Assembly (NCBI GenBank): GCA_003153875.1
Contig: PMBY01000208.1
Coordinates: forward strand, 1,539-10,251
DNA length: 8,713 bases
Source of the DNA: Myxococcales bacterium
GTDB lineage: Bacteria; Myxococcota; Polyangia; Fen-1088
Reading direction: 5' to 3'
Position numbers and translations under genes: made by a program
Notes under the pieces: generated by a model
The model's database searches: none
Told to the model about the DNA's origin: nothing
The model's input: the letters and a program-made list of their open reading frames with translations, nothing else
In this document: in pieces, positions 1 to 5,132 of the stretch
How positions within the stretch are numbered: position 1 is the stretch's first letter
Layout: every line of letters starts with the position of its first letter

Positions 1-2
1 GC

Positions 3-419
3 GATCGCGCGCGGCACCTGCAGGAGCGCGCCTACGCCTTGCTCGGCCAACAGGAAAAGCTCGCGCCCGTGATCCCGTTAGCGGATCCCAACATGAGCGA
101 TCGCATGAAGAAGCTCTGGGTCCATCACGTGCGGGCGAGCAATCGATATGCGACAGGCGCGCGCTTGCCCTGTGACCTTTTGCTGGTGCGCGCGGCGCAG
201 CCGTACCAATGGGTGGCCACGAAGATGGACGACCCGAAGTACGGCTGGGCCCGCTACGTCTCCGGCGAGATCTCGGTCGTCATCGTTCCGGGGCAGCACA
301 CCGACCTCTTCGCGCCCGAGAGCCAGCGCCTGATAGCGCAAGCGCTCTCGTCACACATCGCGCGCCACACGCGCCCCAGCGCAGCCCGCCCCGAAGATCT
401 GCGACAGCCCTCCCAATAG
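3..419 (+). CDS. NRPS/PKS C-terminal thioesterase domain, 3' end of a gene cut by the window edge
   Basis: The reading frame is open from the first bases to the TAG at 417-419, so the gene begins left of the window; the ATG-like start at 39 (TTG) is probably internal. The product matches the last third of an alpha/beta-hydrolase thioesterase, the domain that ends modular peptide synthetases and releases the finished chain by hydrolysis or cyclisation. Visible landmarks are the late strand DLLLVRA, then [15 protein letters not shown], which is the family's 'dp..GW..l..g' segment, then VPGQHTDLF, which carries the expected catalytic histidine just before a final helix (QRLIAQALSSHI). The nucleophile serine and aspartate would lie upstream and are not in view. 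The short Pro/Arg-rich tail after the last helix is unremarkable. Recognition is from motif order only; a stand-alone type II thioesterase is also possible. A second, 97% identical copy of its core lies at 4901-5017. Confidence 0.78.
   Translation, partial: DRARHLQERAYALLGQQEKLAPVIPLADPNMSDRMKKLWVHHVRASNRYATGARLPCDLLLVRAAQPYQWVATKMDDPKYGWARYVSGEISVVIVPGQHTDLFAPESQRLIAQALSSHIARHTRPSAARPEDLRQPSQ
212..328 (+). repeat. 117-bp direct repeat, copy 1 (inside thioesterase)
   Basis: This segment recurs at 4901-5017 in the same orientation with no gaps and four differences by eye (positions 258, 283, 316 and 317). Homology stops abruptly on both sides. Copy 1 lies in the intact reading frame of the thioesterase end, so it is probably the parental version or an equal sister. 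Confidence 0.9.
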
Positions 420-524
420 AATCCGTTGGTGCACGTCCGGGTCAATTGCGCAAGTTGCTCCCGGACGCGTGAAAGGGCGGGCCTGCGGAAGCGGCACGCA
501 CCTGCAAGGAGCCCGTTGCCGATA

Positions 525-543
525 ACCCTCCAATGTGGAGGGT
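525..543 (+). terminator. Small hairpin downstream of the NRPS end
   Basis: ACCCTCC (525-531) and GGAGGGT (537-543) pair perfectly around a five-base loop, about 105 bases after the thioesterase stop. It could help end transcription of the synthetase operon, but no T-run follows it. Apart from this hairpin and the palindrome at 583-603, I see no gene between 420 and 735. Confidence 0.3.
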
Positions 544-582
544 ACGGCACGCGCACAAGCCGCATCAGCGGGCCCAGTCTAT

Positions 583-603
583 TCGCGCCGGCAGCCGGCG
601 CGA
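583..603. repeat. 21-bp perfect palindrome
   Basis: TCGCGCCGGC (583-592) and its exact reverse complement GCCGGCGCGA (594-603) flank a single central A. Such a long, nearly gapless dyad is more typical of a homodimer binding site than of a terminator, and no T-run follows. No convincing gene start lies close by, so its partner gene is unclear. Confidence 0.6.
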
Positions 604-735
604 GCAAACGCATCCTCCGATTCCTCCAACGGCGCTCAAGAGACCCCTTCGCTTTTCCTATCGACCCGACCTGCTTCGACGCGAAAACTCCCATCTGCAC
701 TCAGTGAGGTTCAGGACAGGAAATCGCCGCCAGTC

Positions 736-840
736 CCGATCAAGCCTATCCAGGGGAAGGGCAAATGGTGGGCGGAAAACCACGAGGTCCACTCTGTCAA
801 AGTCGAGGATCCCTACCCGAACGGGGATCGCTTCGAAGCC
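736..840 (+). pseudogene. SnoaL/NTF2-like protein, internal fragment
   Basis: In the frame starting at 736 the translation contains GKGKWWAENHEVHSV followed by VEDPYPNGDRF. This order (Gly-Lys-x-x-WW, then an NHEVH strand, then a P-x-GDRF strand) is what I know from SnoaL-like or NTF2-like small cone-shaped proteins, which include polyketide cyclases and many uncharacterised one-domain proteins. Only about 30 residues are recognisable. The N-terminal helices and the C-terminal sheet, which normally continues from 'GDRF' into 'vT.k.tg.r..m.Ev' and a final 'REEFFY', are missing. The frame instead runs on into unrelated sequence and stops at 928-930. I therefore call it a remnant, possibly left from a gene of the neighbouring biosynthetic locus. 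Assignment rests on a short stretch; a chance resemblance is unlikely but not excluded. Confidence 0.55.
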
Positions 841-1168
841 GCGCGCAAGGCCTTGGCGACCGACGGTGGCCGTGGGTGTAGCCGCCCTGGCGGACGTCAC
901 CTCTGGGTAACGGACGTTACCCAGAGATAAGAAGCAACTGTCAGCCAACGCCACCCGAGGGTGCCGAATGTGCGTCAGTTGATGCCTTGGCCCAGACAGT
1001 AGCCCTGCGCCGTACAGCGCAATGAACGGGTCACAATAAACTGCACAGAAGGATGCCGTGCAACGGGGTGACAGGATTACGTCCGTCTCTTGGCACGGAT
1101 TGAGGCAAGTCGTTACCCCGGCTGCGACTTCACGTGACGCATCCTTGGCAAAGACACGGGGAATGCGC
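841..1168. other. Non-coding stretch, no supported gene
   Basis: No frame here shows a recognisable family, a good ribosome binding site or convincing coding character. A 170-codon minus-strand frame crosses it but runs antisense through the SnoaL-like fragment and matches nothing I know. The only structure seen is the inverted repeat at 901-926. Confidence 0.5.
901..926. repeat. 11-bp perfect inverted repeat, 4-bp spacer
   Basis: CTCTGGGTAAC (901-911) and GTTACCCAGAG (916-926) are exact reverse complements around GGAC. It could form a stable hairpin or be an operator for a dimeric regulator. No T-run follows on the plus strand, and no nearby gene start is supported. Confidence 0.65.
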
Positions 1169-1213
1169 AAAAAACGTGCGGGCCGATCTCGGCAGGCTTT
1201 CGGCCGGCACGTT
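1169..1213 (-). terminator. Intrinsic terminator reading toward the left (minus strand)
   Basis: AACGTGC plus GGCCGA (1173-1179, 1181-1186) pair with TCGGCC plus GCACGTT (1200-1205, 1207-1213): 13 pairs with one G-G mismatch around a 13-base loop. On the minus strand this stem is followed directly by six T (A-run at 1169-1174), the hallmark of a Rho-independent terminator. It lies about 80 bases upstream of the STAS gene start, so it would block leftward transcripts. No intact minus-strand gene now feeds it. Confidence 0.6.
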
Positions 1214-1277
1214 CATTGCTGACTAGTCCATGCAGGCTTCTACGACATTCTGCAAAACCAACTTAAATTCTGAAGCC

Positions 1278-1283
1278 GAGGAG
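1278..1283 (+). promoter_or_regulatory. Ribosome binding site of the STAS gene
   Basis: GAGGAG lies eight bases before the ATG at 1292 and fixes that start. Confidence 0.7.
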
Positions 1284-1291
1284 CAAGACAG

Positions 1292-1675
1292 ATGAAGTTC
1301 TCAAAGAGCAGAGCGGCCACCCTTCGGATCGACGGCGAACTCGACGCGGCCAGCACTTCGGATCTTGGCCCGTCTGCCGAAGACTTAGTCGCTGAACGCC
1401 AGCCTCGCTTGGTGGCAGAGCTGCGCGGTTCACCGCTCATCAGGAGCTTGGACCTGGGAGTGGGGGCGGTGGTGTTTCTCTACAAAAAGGCAAAGGAGCG
1501 TGTCGGCGGAGCGACCGTCCACAACTTGTGCGACCAACCGTTGGCGATCGTCAATGTTCTGTGTATGGAGGAGGAGGCGGCGGGTGTTCGTCAGAGCCGA
1601 CATGTTGCTCGCGGATACCTCCACCTGGCCGCGAAGACAGCAAGATCGCAAGTCGCGCCCGTCCCAGGGCGGTAG
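1292..1675 (+). CDS. STAS-domain protein (anti-sigma factor antagonist-like), phospho-site serine missing
   Basis: The 127-residue product looks like a single STAS domain, the fold of SpoIIAA-type anti-anti-sigma factors that bind kinase/anti-sigma partners in the cytoplasm. Family features seen are TLRIDGELDAAS near residues 10-21 (the first strand and 'G.lDa.s'), LVAERQPRLVAELRG (about 33-47), GVGAVVFLYKKA at about residues 55-66, and the late segment NLCDQPLAIVNVL. In the family the loop before GVG reads D-S-S-G, with the second Ser phosphorylated by the partner kinase. Here it reads S-L-D-L-G, so that serine is replaced and cannot be phosphorylated. The domain usually ends soon after 'PLAI..LL'; the last 35 or so residues are extra and rich in Arg and Ala, perhaps from a frameshift near the 3' end. 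Start choice is supported by a GAGGAG site. No kinase partner gene is adjacent. Confidence 0.72.
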   Translation: MKFSKSRAATLRIDGELDAASTSDLGPSAEDLVAERQPRLVAELRGSPLIRSLDLGVGAVVFLYKKAKERVGGATVHNLCDQPLAIVNVLCMEEEAAGVRQSRHVARGYLHLAAKTARSQVAPVPGR

Positions 1676-2047
1676 GATTTGGGAGAGGAGTACATAAGAA
1701 AGACTTCGCCCCCTTCATCAACGGAATCCTCGCCCCTCAGAGAGACAGCTAGGTCGCTCAATGTGAACGCGGCCATCTTTAGAATGTGCAGCATTTCTCT
1801 TCCAGGCTCAAGGGACACCGTAATCCCGCGGCAAGCGCAGCGCCGCCGCGGAGCGCCTGGCGGAAGGCTGTAGCCCAAGGCGAAGCCGCTCCCCCAGCCG
1901 GCCAATGAAGGGTGGTCGTAGACGTGGTCTTGGCCGTGGCCGGACATTCTGAACACGCCCAGCCGGGGAAATCAGATGGCTGCCGTCGGCAGGCAGACCA
2001 AGGGCGTAGGCCACCGTGGGGGCCGCTCGACGGGACGAAGTGCGCGG
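1676..2047. other. Non-coding stretch left of the transposase fragment
   Basis: Overlapping frames exist on both strands, but none has a recognisable family or a good start. Part of it may be the 3' flank and terminal repeat of the IS1380-type element that ends at 2048, but I could not identify an end sequence or target duplication. Confidence 0.45.
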
Positions 2048-2599
2048 CTACCCTGCCCAGGCGGCGCGCAGTCGCGTCCGCCCGACGAGCAAATCGGCGC
2101 GTTCTAGAAGACTCCGGCCGACACGGGCCAGCAGCCTGCGCGCGTGCCATACCAAGCGGGCCGGCAGATTGAAGACGGCGAAGCGCAATCGTTTGGGCCG
2201 GGCATCTTCGAAGGGCGGCGGCAGCGCCAGCACCTTCATCGCCGACAGCAGGTTGTAGGTCACAAGGCACAGCCTGAACCAGGCGGCGTTGGCGCCGAAG
2301 GCCGCACAGGGCAACACACCGCCGCCCAATTCGTTCTTGACCACATCGTGCACGACCTCAATGCACCCAGCCTTCCGGTAGTGCCATCGGACGAGCGCAA
2401 TGGCATCCTCGCCAAAGTCGTTGCTGACGATGCCGAGATACTTGATGCCCCCCTGCTCGGCAAACATGTCGGCCTGCTTTCGTTCGATCCTGAGCACGAT
2501 GGTGCGCATGGGTGCGGCCTGTTTGGGCCACTGGCCAGACTGGAAATCGACCTCGGCAAAGAGGACCGTCTCGTTGTCCCTGTTTTCGTAGACCTTCCA
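2048..2599 (-). mobile_element. IS1380-family transposase, C-terminal fragment
   Basis: On the minus strand, from the codon at 2599-2597 to the TAG at 2048-2050, the frame encodes about 183 residues. They match the end of IS1380-type DDE transposases: WKVYENRDNETVLFAEV, then VRWHYRKAGCIEVVHDVVKN, then the hallmark block GVLPCAAFGANAAWFRL, then TYNLLSAMKVLALP and ARPKRLRFAVFN. The glutamate in CIEVVHDVVK is in the position of the last acidic residue of the DDE triad and shows the E-x6-K spacing of this superfamily. The N-terminal half with the first two acidic residues is absent: upstream in this frame a TGA occurs six codons before WKVY, and the neighbouring DNA belongs to another gene. The fragment cannot transpose by itself. 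No terminal inverted repeats were found by eye. Family assignment is confident; the exact left limit is not. Confidence 0.85.
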
Positions 2600-2955
2600 C
2601 TCTGCGGGTCACTTCGTCGCCGAGCACGAATTGCAGGGCCTGCAAAGCATCGACGATGGCGGCGCATTCGCGTGGGGGAAGGCGGGCTTTGCCCGCCTGA
2701 GCCCATCGTGGGAGGGTTTGGGAACCCTCTCAGGGTTCCCATTTGATTGAAGGCTGAACCGCGAGCAATGGCGTAGAACCGCCGTGCTTCGCGATCCTCC
2801 ATCGTGCCTTTGCCGCTGCCTTCGGCGATGTTGAGCGGCACCGAGAGCGCGGCCCGGCGAAGTTGGTCAGCCAGGGCGCTGTGGCCGCGGGGAACCCGCT
2901 CGGCCAGCGTTGAGGCCACGCCCAGGAATGTCACCGCGCCGCGCCTTAGCGCGAG
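2600..2955 (-). pseudogene. Four-helix-bundle protein (23S rRNA intervening-sequence type), interrupted and truncated
   Basis: Reading leftward from about 2955, one frame gives GAVTFLGVASTLAERVPRGH, then LADQLRRAALSVPLNIAEG and REARRFYAIARGSA, ending at 2752. After an 82-bp insertion the next family block, ECAAIVDALQALQFVLGDEV, resumes at 2669 in a different frame. In intact relatives these parts are continuous ('RGSAMECAAIVDAL'). These small bundle proteins, first noticed in 23S rRNA intervening sequences and related to the Avd accessory protein of diversity-generating retroelements, have no settled function. The last helix is missing: near 2600 the gene runs straight into the IS1380 transposase fragment. 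The true N-terminus is also unclear, as the frame continues upstream into the end of the ORF at 2946-3248 without a good start. The gene is broken three ways: a lost end, a frameshifting insertion and an uncertain beginning. Confidence 0.75.
2670..2751. repeat. Multi-hairpin palindromic element inserted in the four-helix-bundle gene
   Basis: The 82-bp segment that separates two halves of the bundle protein contains three successive perfect stems, each with a three-base loop: 2681-2687 with 2691-2697 (GGCGGGC), 2702-2705 with 2709-2712 (CCCA), and 2720-2728 with 2732-2740 (GGGAACCCT). A fourth stem, 2712-2718 with 2723-2729 (GAGGGTT), overlaps the last and would exclude it. This resembles REP/MITE-like small palindromic elements. 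Exact ends are inferred from where the host reading frame is lost and regained; no target duplication was found. Confidence 0.7.
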
Positions 2956-3248
2956 ATCAGGGGGACACTTGCATTTGCGTAGAGGCCAGCCAACCCACAC
3001 AACAGCCCAACTCCAGCAGCAACGGGTCCGCCAACCACTACCACTGTAATCAACGCCCCGGCACCCAGAGACGCGCCTATCTTGGCACCCGGCAGATCGT
3101 ACCTAAACCCATTGTAGCCGTCCAATCCAACCCCGATAACGTTGGCTGCGTTTCCCGCAAGGGCCCGCACAGCGGGGACACGCTCTTGATGGCAGTTCGT
3201 TGCCCGCCTAGGAACCACTTCGCAGTAAGAACTCCATGCCCAGCCCAA
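2946..3248 (-). CDS. Hypothetical small hydrophobic protein
   Basis: The 100-residue frame has no family I recognise. Its second half is a nearly unbroken hydrophobic, Gly/Ala/Val-rich stretch (about residues 55-90, from KIGASLGAGALITVVVV through GGPVAAGVGLLCGLAGLY), long enough for one or two membrane helices. It is preceded by NVIGVGLDGYNGFRYDLPGA. The first 25 residues look less convincing and may be out of frame: a different minus-strand frame to the right (3343 leftward, with GLWAGHGVLTAKWFLGGQ) has similar character, so the gene may be a frameshifted remnant of a longer protein. It lies downstream of the small secreted protein on the same strand with a gap of 64 bases, and its TAA sits at the start of the four-helix-bundle fragment. 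No clear ribosome binding site was seen. Confidence 0.35.
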   Translation of the reverse strand: MGWAWSSYCEVVPRRATNCHQERVPAVRALAGNAANVIGVGLDGYNGFRYDLPGAKIGASLGAGALITVVVVGGPVAAGVGLLCGLAGLYANASVPLISR

Positions 3249-3312
3249 AGTCCTTGGCTAGACGTGGCCAGCATCCCGCCGAGAGTATCGGGGTGGGTGC
3301 CGACATCGTTGT

Positions 3313-3672
3313 CTATAGCAGGCTCACACCGCCCAAGAGACACATGTTGCCAGACGGGCCGTTTGTAACGATTTTCAGTGAGCGTCCCGCGAGTTTCGCG
3401 GCCGTGAGAACGGTGAGCATCTCCTTGAGCCCATCGGCGTTCAACGACGGAGTCGATGTGGCGGTGGTGTGAGCCCAGTCCTTGTTTCCGACTGCGGTGT
3501 CGTTACAGACAGTGGCGCTGAAATGCACATCGTGGTGACTATCGGCGTACACGACGAGTTCTGTTACCGTAACGACGGTGTTGGTGTCGCTTGCCGAAGC
3601 AGGACGCGAGACCGCAAGCGTGAAGGCGAATACCGCAAGGGCGACGCTGGCAAAGGGACAGGCTCTTCTCAC
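3313..3672 (-). CDS. Small secreted protein with signal peptide and conserved cysteine pair, unknown function
   Basis: From the GTG at 3672 the product is 119 residues. It opens with Arg-Arg, a hydrophobic core (VALAVFAFTLAV) and an ASA-S signal-peptidase I site near residue 28, so it is predicted to be exported. The mature part has a strand-rich start (VVTVTELVVYADSHHDVHFS), a cysteine near 56, the helix ADGLKEMLTVLTAAKLAGRSLKI, and a second cysteine near 111. This layout (short strand segment, Cys, 'k.ml.vL.tA...gk.v.i', Cys) recalls small uncharacterised secreted proteins found in many proteobacteria; I know no assigned role. The GTG at 3672 is preferred over the GTG at 3678 because GAGG (3681-3678) then lies five bases upstream. 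It is transcribed away from the caspase-like gene, with only 12 bp between the two start codons. Confidence 0.6.
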   Translation of the reverse strand: MRRACPFASVALAVFAFTLAVSRPASASDTNTVVTVTELVVYADSHHDVHFSATVCNDTAVGNKDWAHTTATSTPSLNADGLKEMLTVLTAAKLAGRSLKIVTNGPSGNMCLLGGVSLL

Positions 3673-3684
3673 TGTCACCTCGCC

Positions 3685-4383
3685 ATGAGACGCGCAGCCC
3701 TGCTGGTTGTGACACTTGGGCTGACCTCGCCCAAGGCCTACGCCGCCACGGCGCTGTTTTCTCTGGCCATCGGCTACAACGGGCTTCCCCCCGGGCCGCG
3801 CGCCGCGGGCGTCGGCGTGCTGAGCTTTGCGGACGACGACGCCCTGGCGGTGCACGAGCTGGCCCGCACGGTGGCGCGTCGGTCGGTGGTTCTGGCCCTT
3901 TCTGATCGCGCGACACAAGCCCGCTATCCATCAAGCGCCGCAGCCCGGCCACCATCCCTGGCCGAGCTCCGCCGTGCCCTGGCCGAATTGGGCGCTGACA
4001 TCGAACACGCTACGCGCGCCGGTGACGAGGTGGCGGTGTGGTTCTTCTACAGCGGCCACGGCTGGCTAGACGATGACGGCCGCGCCAATCTGACCCTGGC
4101 TGACGGCGCGCTGTCGCAGGACATGCTCTACAACGAGGTGCTGCCCGCGCTGCCCGGCCGCACGGTGCACCTGATGATCGACGCGTGCCATGCCGAAGCC
4201 ATGATTCGTCCGCGCGATGCAAACGCCGAGACCGTCGAGGTGTCGGCAGCGGAAGTAGCTTCCGCCTCGCTCCGCAGCCGGCTGGCCCAGCTTCCCAGCG
4301 TCGGCGTCATCATGGCCAGCGCCAGCAATACCCTGTCGCCAGCCTTGATCGTCGCGACTGAACTCGTCCTGACCGGATTCTGA
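3685..4383 (+). CDS. Secreted caspase-like (peptidase C14 family) protein, C-terminus possibly lost
   Basis: The 232-residue product starts at the ATG at 3685 with a signal peptide (MRR, hydrophobic core, AYA-A cleavage site near residue 20). A caspase/metacaspase p20-like fold follows: strand ALFSLAIGYN, helix region with SFADDDALAVHELAR (about 47-61), and the activation-of-helix segment SLAELRRALAEL. Next come VWFFYSGHGW, with catalytic His about 125, and VHLMIDACHAE, with catalytic Cys about 168. Both members of the Cys/His dyad are present. Relatives usually continue after 'IMASASNTLSPE' into an acidic, calcium- or substrate-pocket region with 'G.FT..L..AL'. Here the protein changes character at residue 220 and stops after about a dozen residues, so the end is probably truncated. 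An in-frame extension upstream to 3469 runs antisense through the neighbouring gene and is rejected. No good ribosome binding site precedes the ATG. A terminator-like hairpin follows at 4405. Confidence 0.7.
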   Translation: MRRAALLVVTLGLTSPKAYAATALFSLAIGYNGLPPGPRAAGVGVLSFADDDALAVHELARTVARRSVVLALSDRATQARYPSSAAARPPSLAELRRALAELGADIEHATRAGDEVAVWFFYSGHGWLDDDGRANLTLADGALSQDMLYNEVLPALPGRTVHLMIDACHAEAMIRPRDANAETVEVSAAEVASASLRSRLAQLPSVGVIMASASNTLSPALIVATELVLTGF

Positions 4384-4404
4384 AGAAATCGCCAACCAGG
4401 ATGA

Positions 4405-4436
4405 GGTGGGCGGCAACGCTCGGATCGCCGCCCACC
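4405..4436. terminator. Bidirectional hairpin between convergent genes
   Basis: GGTGGGCGGC (4405-4414) and GCCGCCCACC (4427-4436) form a perfect 10-bp, very GC-rich stem with a 12-base loop. It lies 21 bases after the stop of the caspase-like gene and 12 bases after the stop of the oppositely oriented lectin remnant. Position and strength suit a shared transcription end, though no T-run follows on either strand. Confidence 0.55.
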
Positions 4437-4448
4437 CCTTCGCGCGCC

Positions 4449-4736
4449 CTATTGCCCGATGTAGGGATAGAAATCCCAAACTGTGCTACTCGAACAAGAC
4501 TGCAGCTCCGCCGCTGTGCCGTTGGTTGGCGACGAGCTTACCGTATTCAAGCAGTAGTTGCCCAAGCCCTTGATTCGACCGTGAATGTACCAGGTTTGCG
4601 ACGTCATCCTGTAGTCCGTGGGATCCGTGGGAGCAGGCCAGCAGTAGTATGGTTGTACGAGTGTGCCAGCTTGAGGAACACCATTGAAGACATCGAGGCA
4701 GCGAGATGTCAGTGCAGAACTGATTTCATTACGGAC
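4449..4736 (-). pseudogene. Ricin-type beta-trefoil lectin, C-terminal fragment
   Basis: On the minus strand, about 95 residues contain two consecutive ricin-B repeats. The first is SRCLDV, then GTLVQPYYC, then SQTWYI, which has the diagnostic Q-x-W. The second is GLGNYCLNTV, then GTAAELQSC, then TVWDF at the QxW position. The protein then ends normally (YPYIGQ, TAG at 4449-4451). Such trefoils bind carbohydrate and usually sit at the end of secreted enzymes or adhesins. The preceding repeat and any catalytic or signal region are missing: beyond about 4736 the frame runs antisense through an NRPS fragment, so the gene was cut there. The extra PAPTDPTDYRM between the Cys and QTW is longer than in a typical repeat. 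Without an upstream start it is most likely not expressed. Confidence 0.7.
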
Positions 4737-4755
4737 ATCTGCGAATCCTGGTTGG

Positions 4756-5017
4756 CGGTTTCCCGATCCGTTCAGGGCCGGCGAGCGCATGTACAAGACC
4801 GGGGACCTTGCGTGCTACTTCCCTGACGGCGTGATGGAGTTTCTCGGTCGCGCAGATTTTCAGTGTCGCGGCCCGAACAGAGCTCGAAGAGCAGCTGGTC
4901 GGTGGCCACGAAGATGGACGACCCGAAGTACGGCTGGGCCCGCTACCTCTCCGGCGAGATCTCGGTCGTCACCGTTCCGGGGCAGCACACCGACCTCTTC
5001 GCGCCCCCGAGCCAGCG
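4756..5017 (+). pseudogene. Scrambled NRPS relic: adenylation A8 block + linker + thioesterase end in three frames
   Basis: Three NRPS pieces follow each other in the order expected in a terminal module, but in different frames and with large gaps. First (4756-4863) is [18 protein letters not shown], then [14 protein letters not shown]: this is the adenylation-domain stretch around core motifs A7 and A8, with the (Y/x)KTGDL aspartate that binds the ATP ribose. Second (4865-4900) is [12 protein letters not shown], the linker between the last adenylation motif and the carrier protein, shifted one base. Third (4901-5017) is the thioesterase end DDPKYGW ... VPGQHTDLF, in the remaining frame. Everything between (A9, A10, carrier domain, most of the thioesterase) is absent. 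No single frame spans it, so no protein results. It is the product of at least two deletions after a duplication of a synthetase 3' end. Confidence 0.82.
4901..5017 (+). repeat. 117-bp direct repeat, copy 2
   Basis: Near-identical (four differences by eye) to 212-328 and in the same orientation, but flanked by the NRPS linker on the left and unrelated DNA on the right. The two copies lie about 4.7 kb apart and bracket the decayed region, so recombination between them could excise it. Confidence 0.9.
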
Positions 5018-5043
5018 TCACCGCGAATTTCCTATGCCCCCCT

Positions 5044-5055
5044 GACAGTGCTGTC
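5044..5055. promoter_or_regulatory. Candidate upstream activator dyad for the sigma-54 promoter
   Basis: GACAG and CTGTC flank TG in a 12-bp dyad about 80 bases before the -24 element, within the usual range of enhancer-binding-protein sites. It is short and might be chance; the call rests on position. Confidence 0.25.
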
Positions 5056-5132
5056 GCGATCCGGTCGCGCTCACCTTCCCCGCCGCCAGCGCGAATGGCC
5101 AGGGACTCGACGAAACCTGGCCTATGGTGCTG

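Noticed and set aside
1091..1106. Second sigma-54-like site starting TGGCACG
   Set aside because: The downstream half reads GAGGCA, not TTGC, so the invariant GC is missing at the right spacing, and it lies 190 bases from the nearest gene start.
658..1170. 170-codon minus-strand frame
   Set aside because: It runs antisense through the SnoaL-like fragment, has no ribosome binding site or recognisable motif, and is best explained by GC-rich shadow coding.
1216..1246. Possible sigma-70 promoter (TTGCTG ... TACGAC) before the STAS gene
   Set aside because: The spacing is 19 bases and the -10 match is poor, so it is not better than chance.
1591..1956. 121-codon minus-strand frame
   Set aside because: Part of it is antisense to the STAS gene; no motif, signal or ribosome binding site supports it.
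2144..2746. 200-codon plus-strand frame
   Set aside because: Antisense of the IS1380 transposase and four-helix-bundle fragments, which have clear family matches on the other strand.
3469..3684. N-terminal extension of the caspase-like gene
   Set aside because: It is the complement of the small secreted protein gene; the signal peptide starting at 3685 marks the real start.
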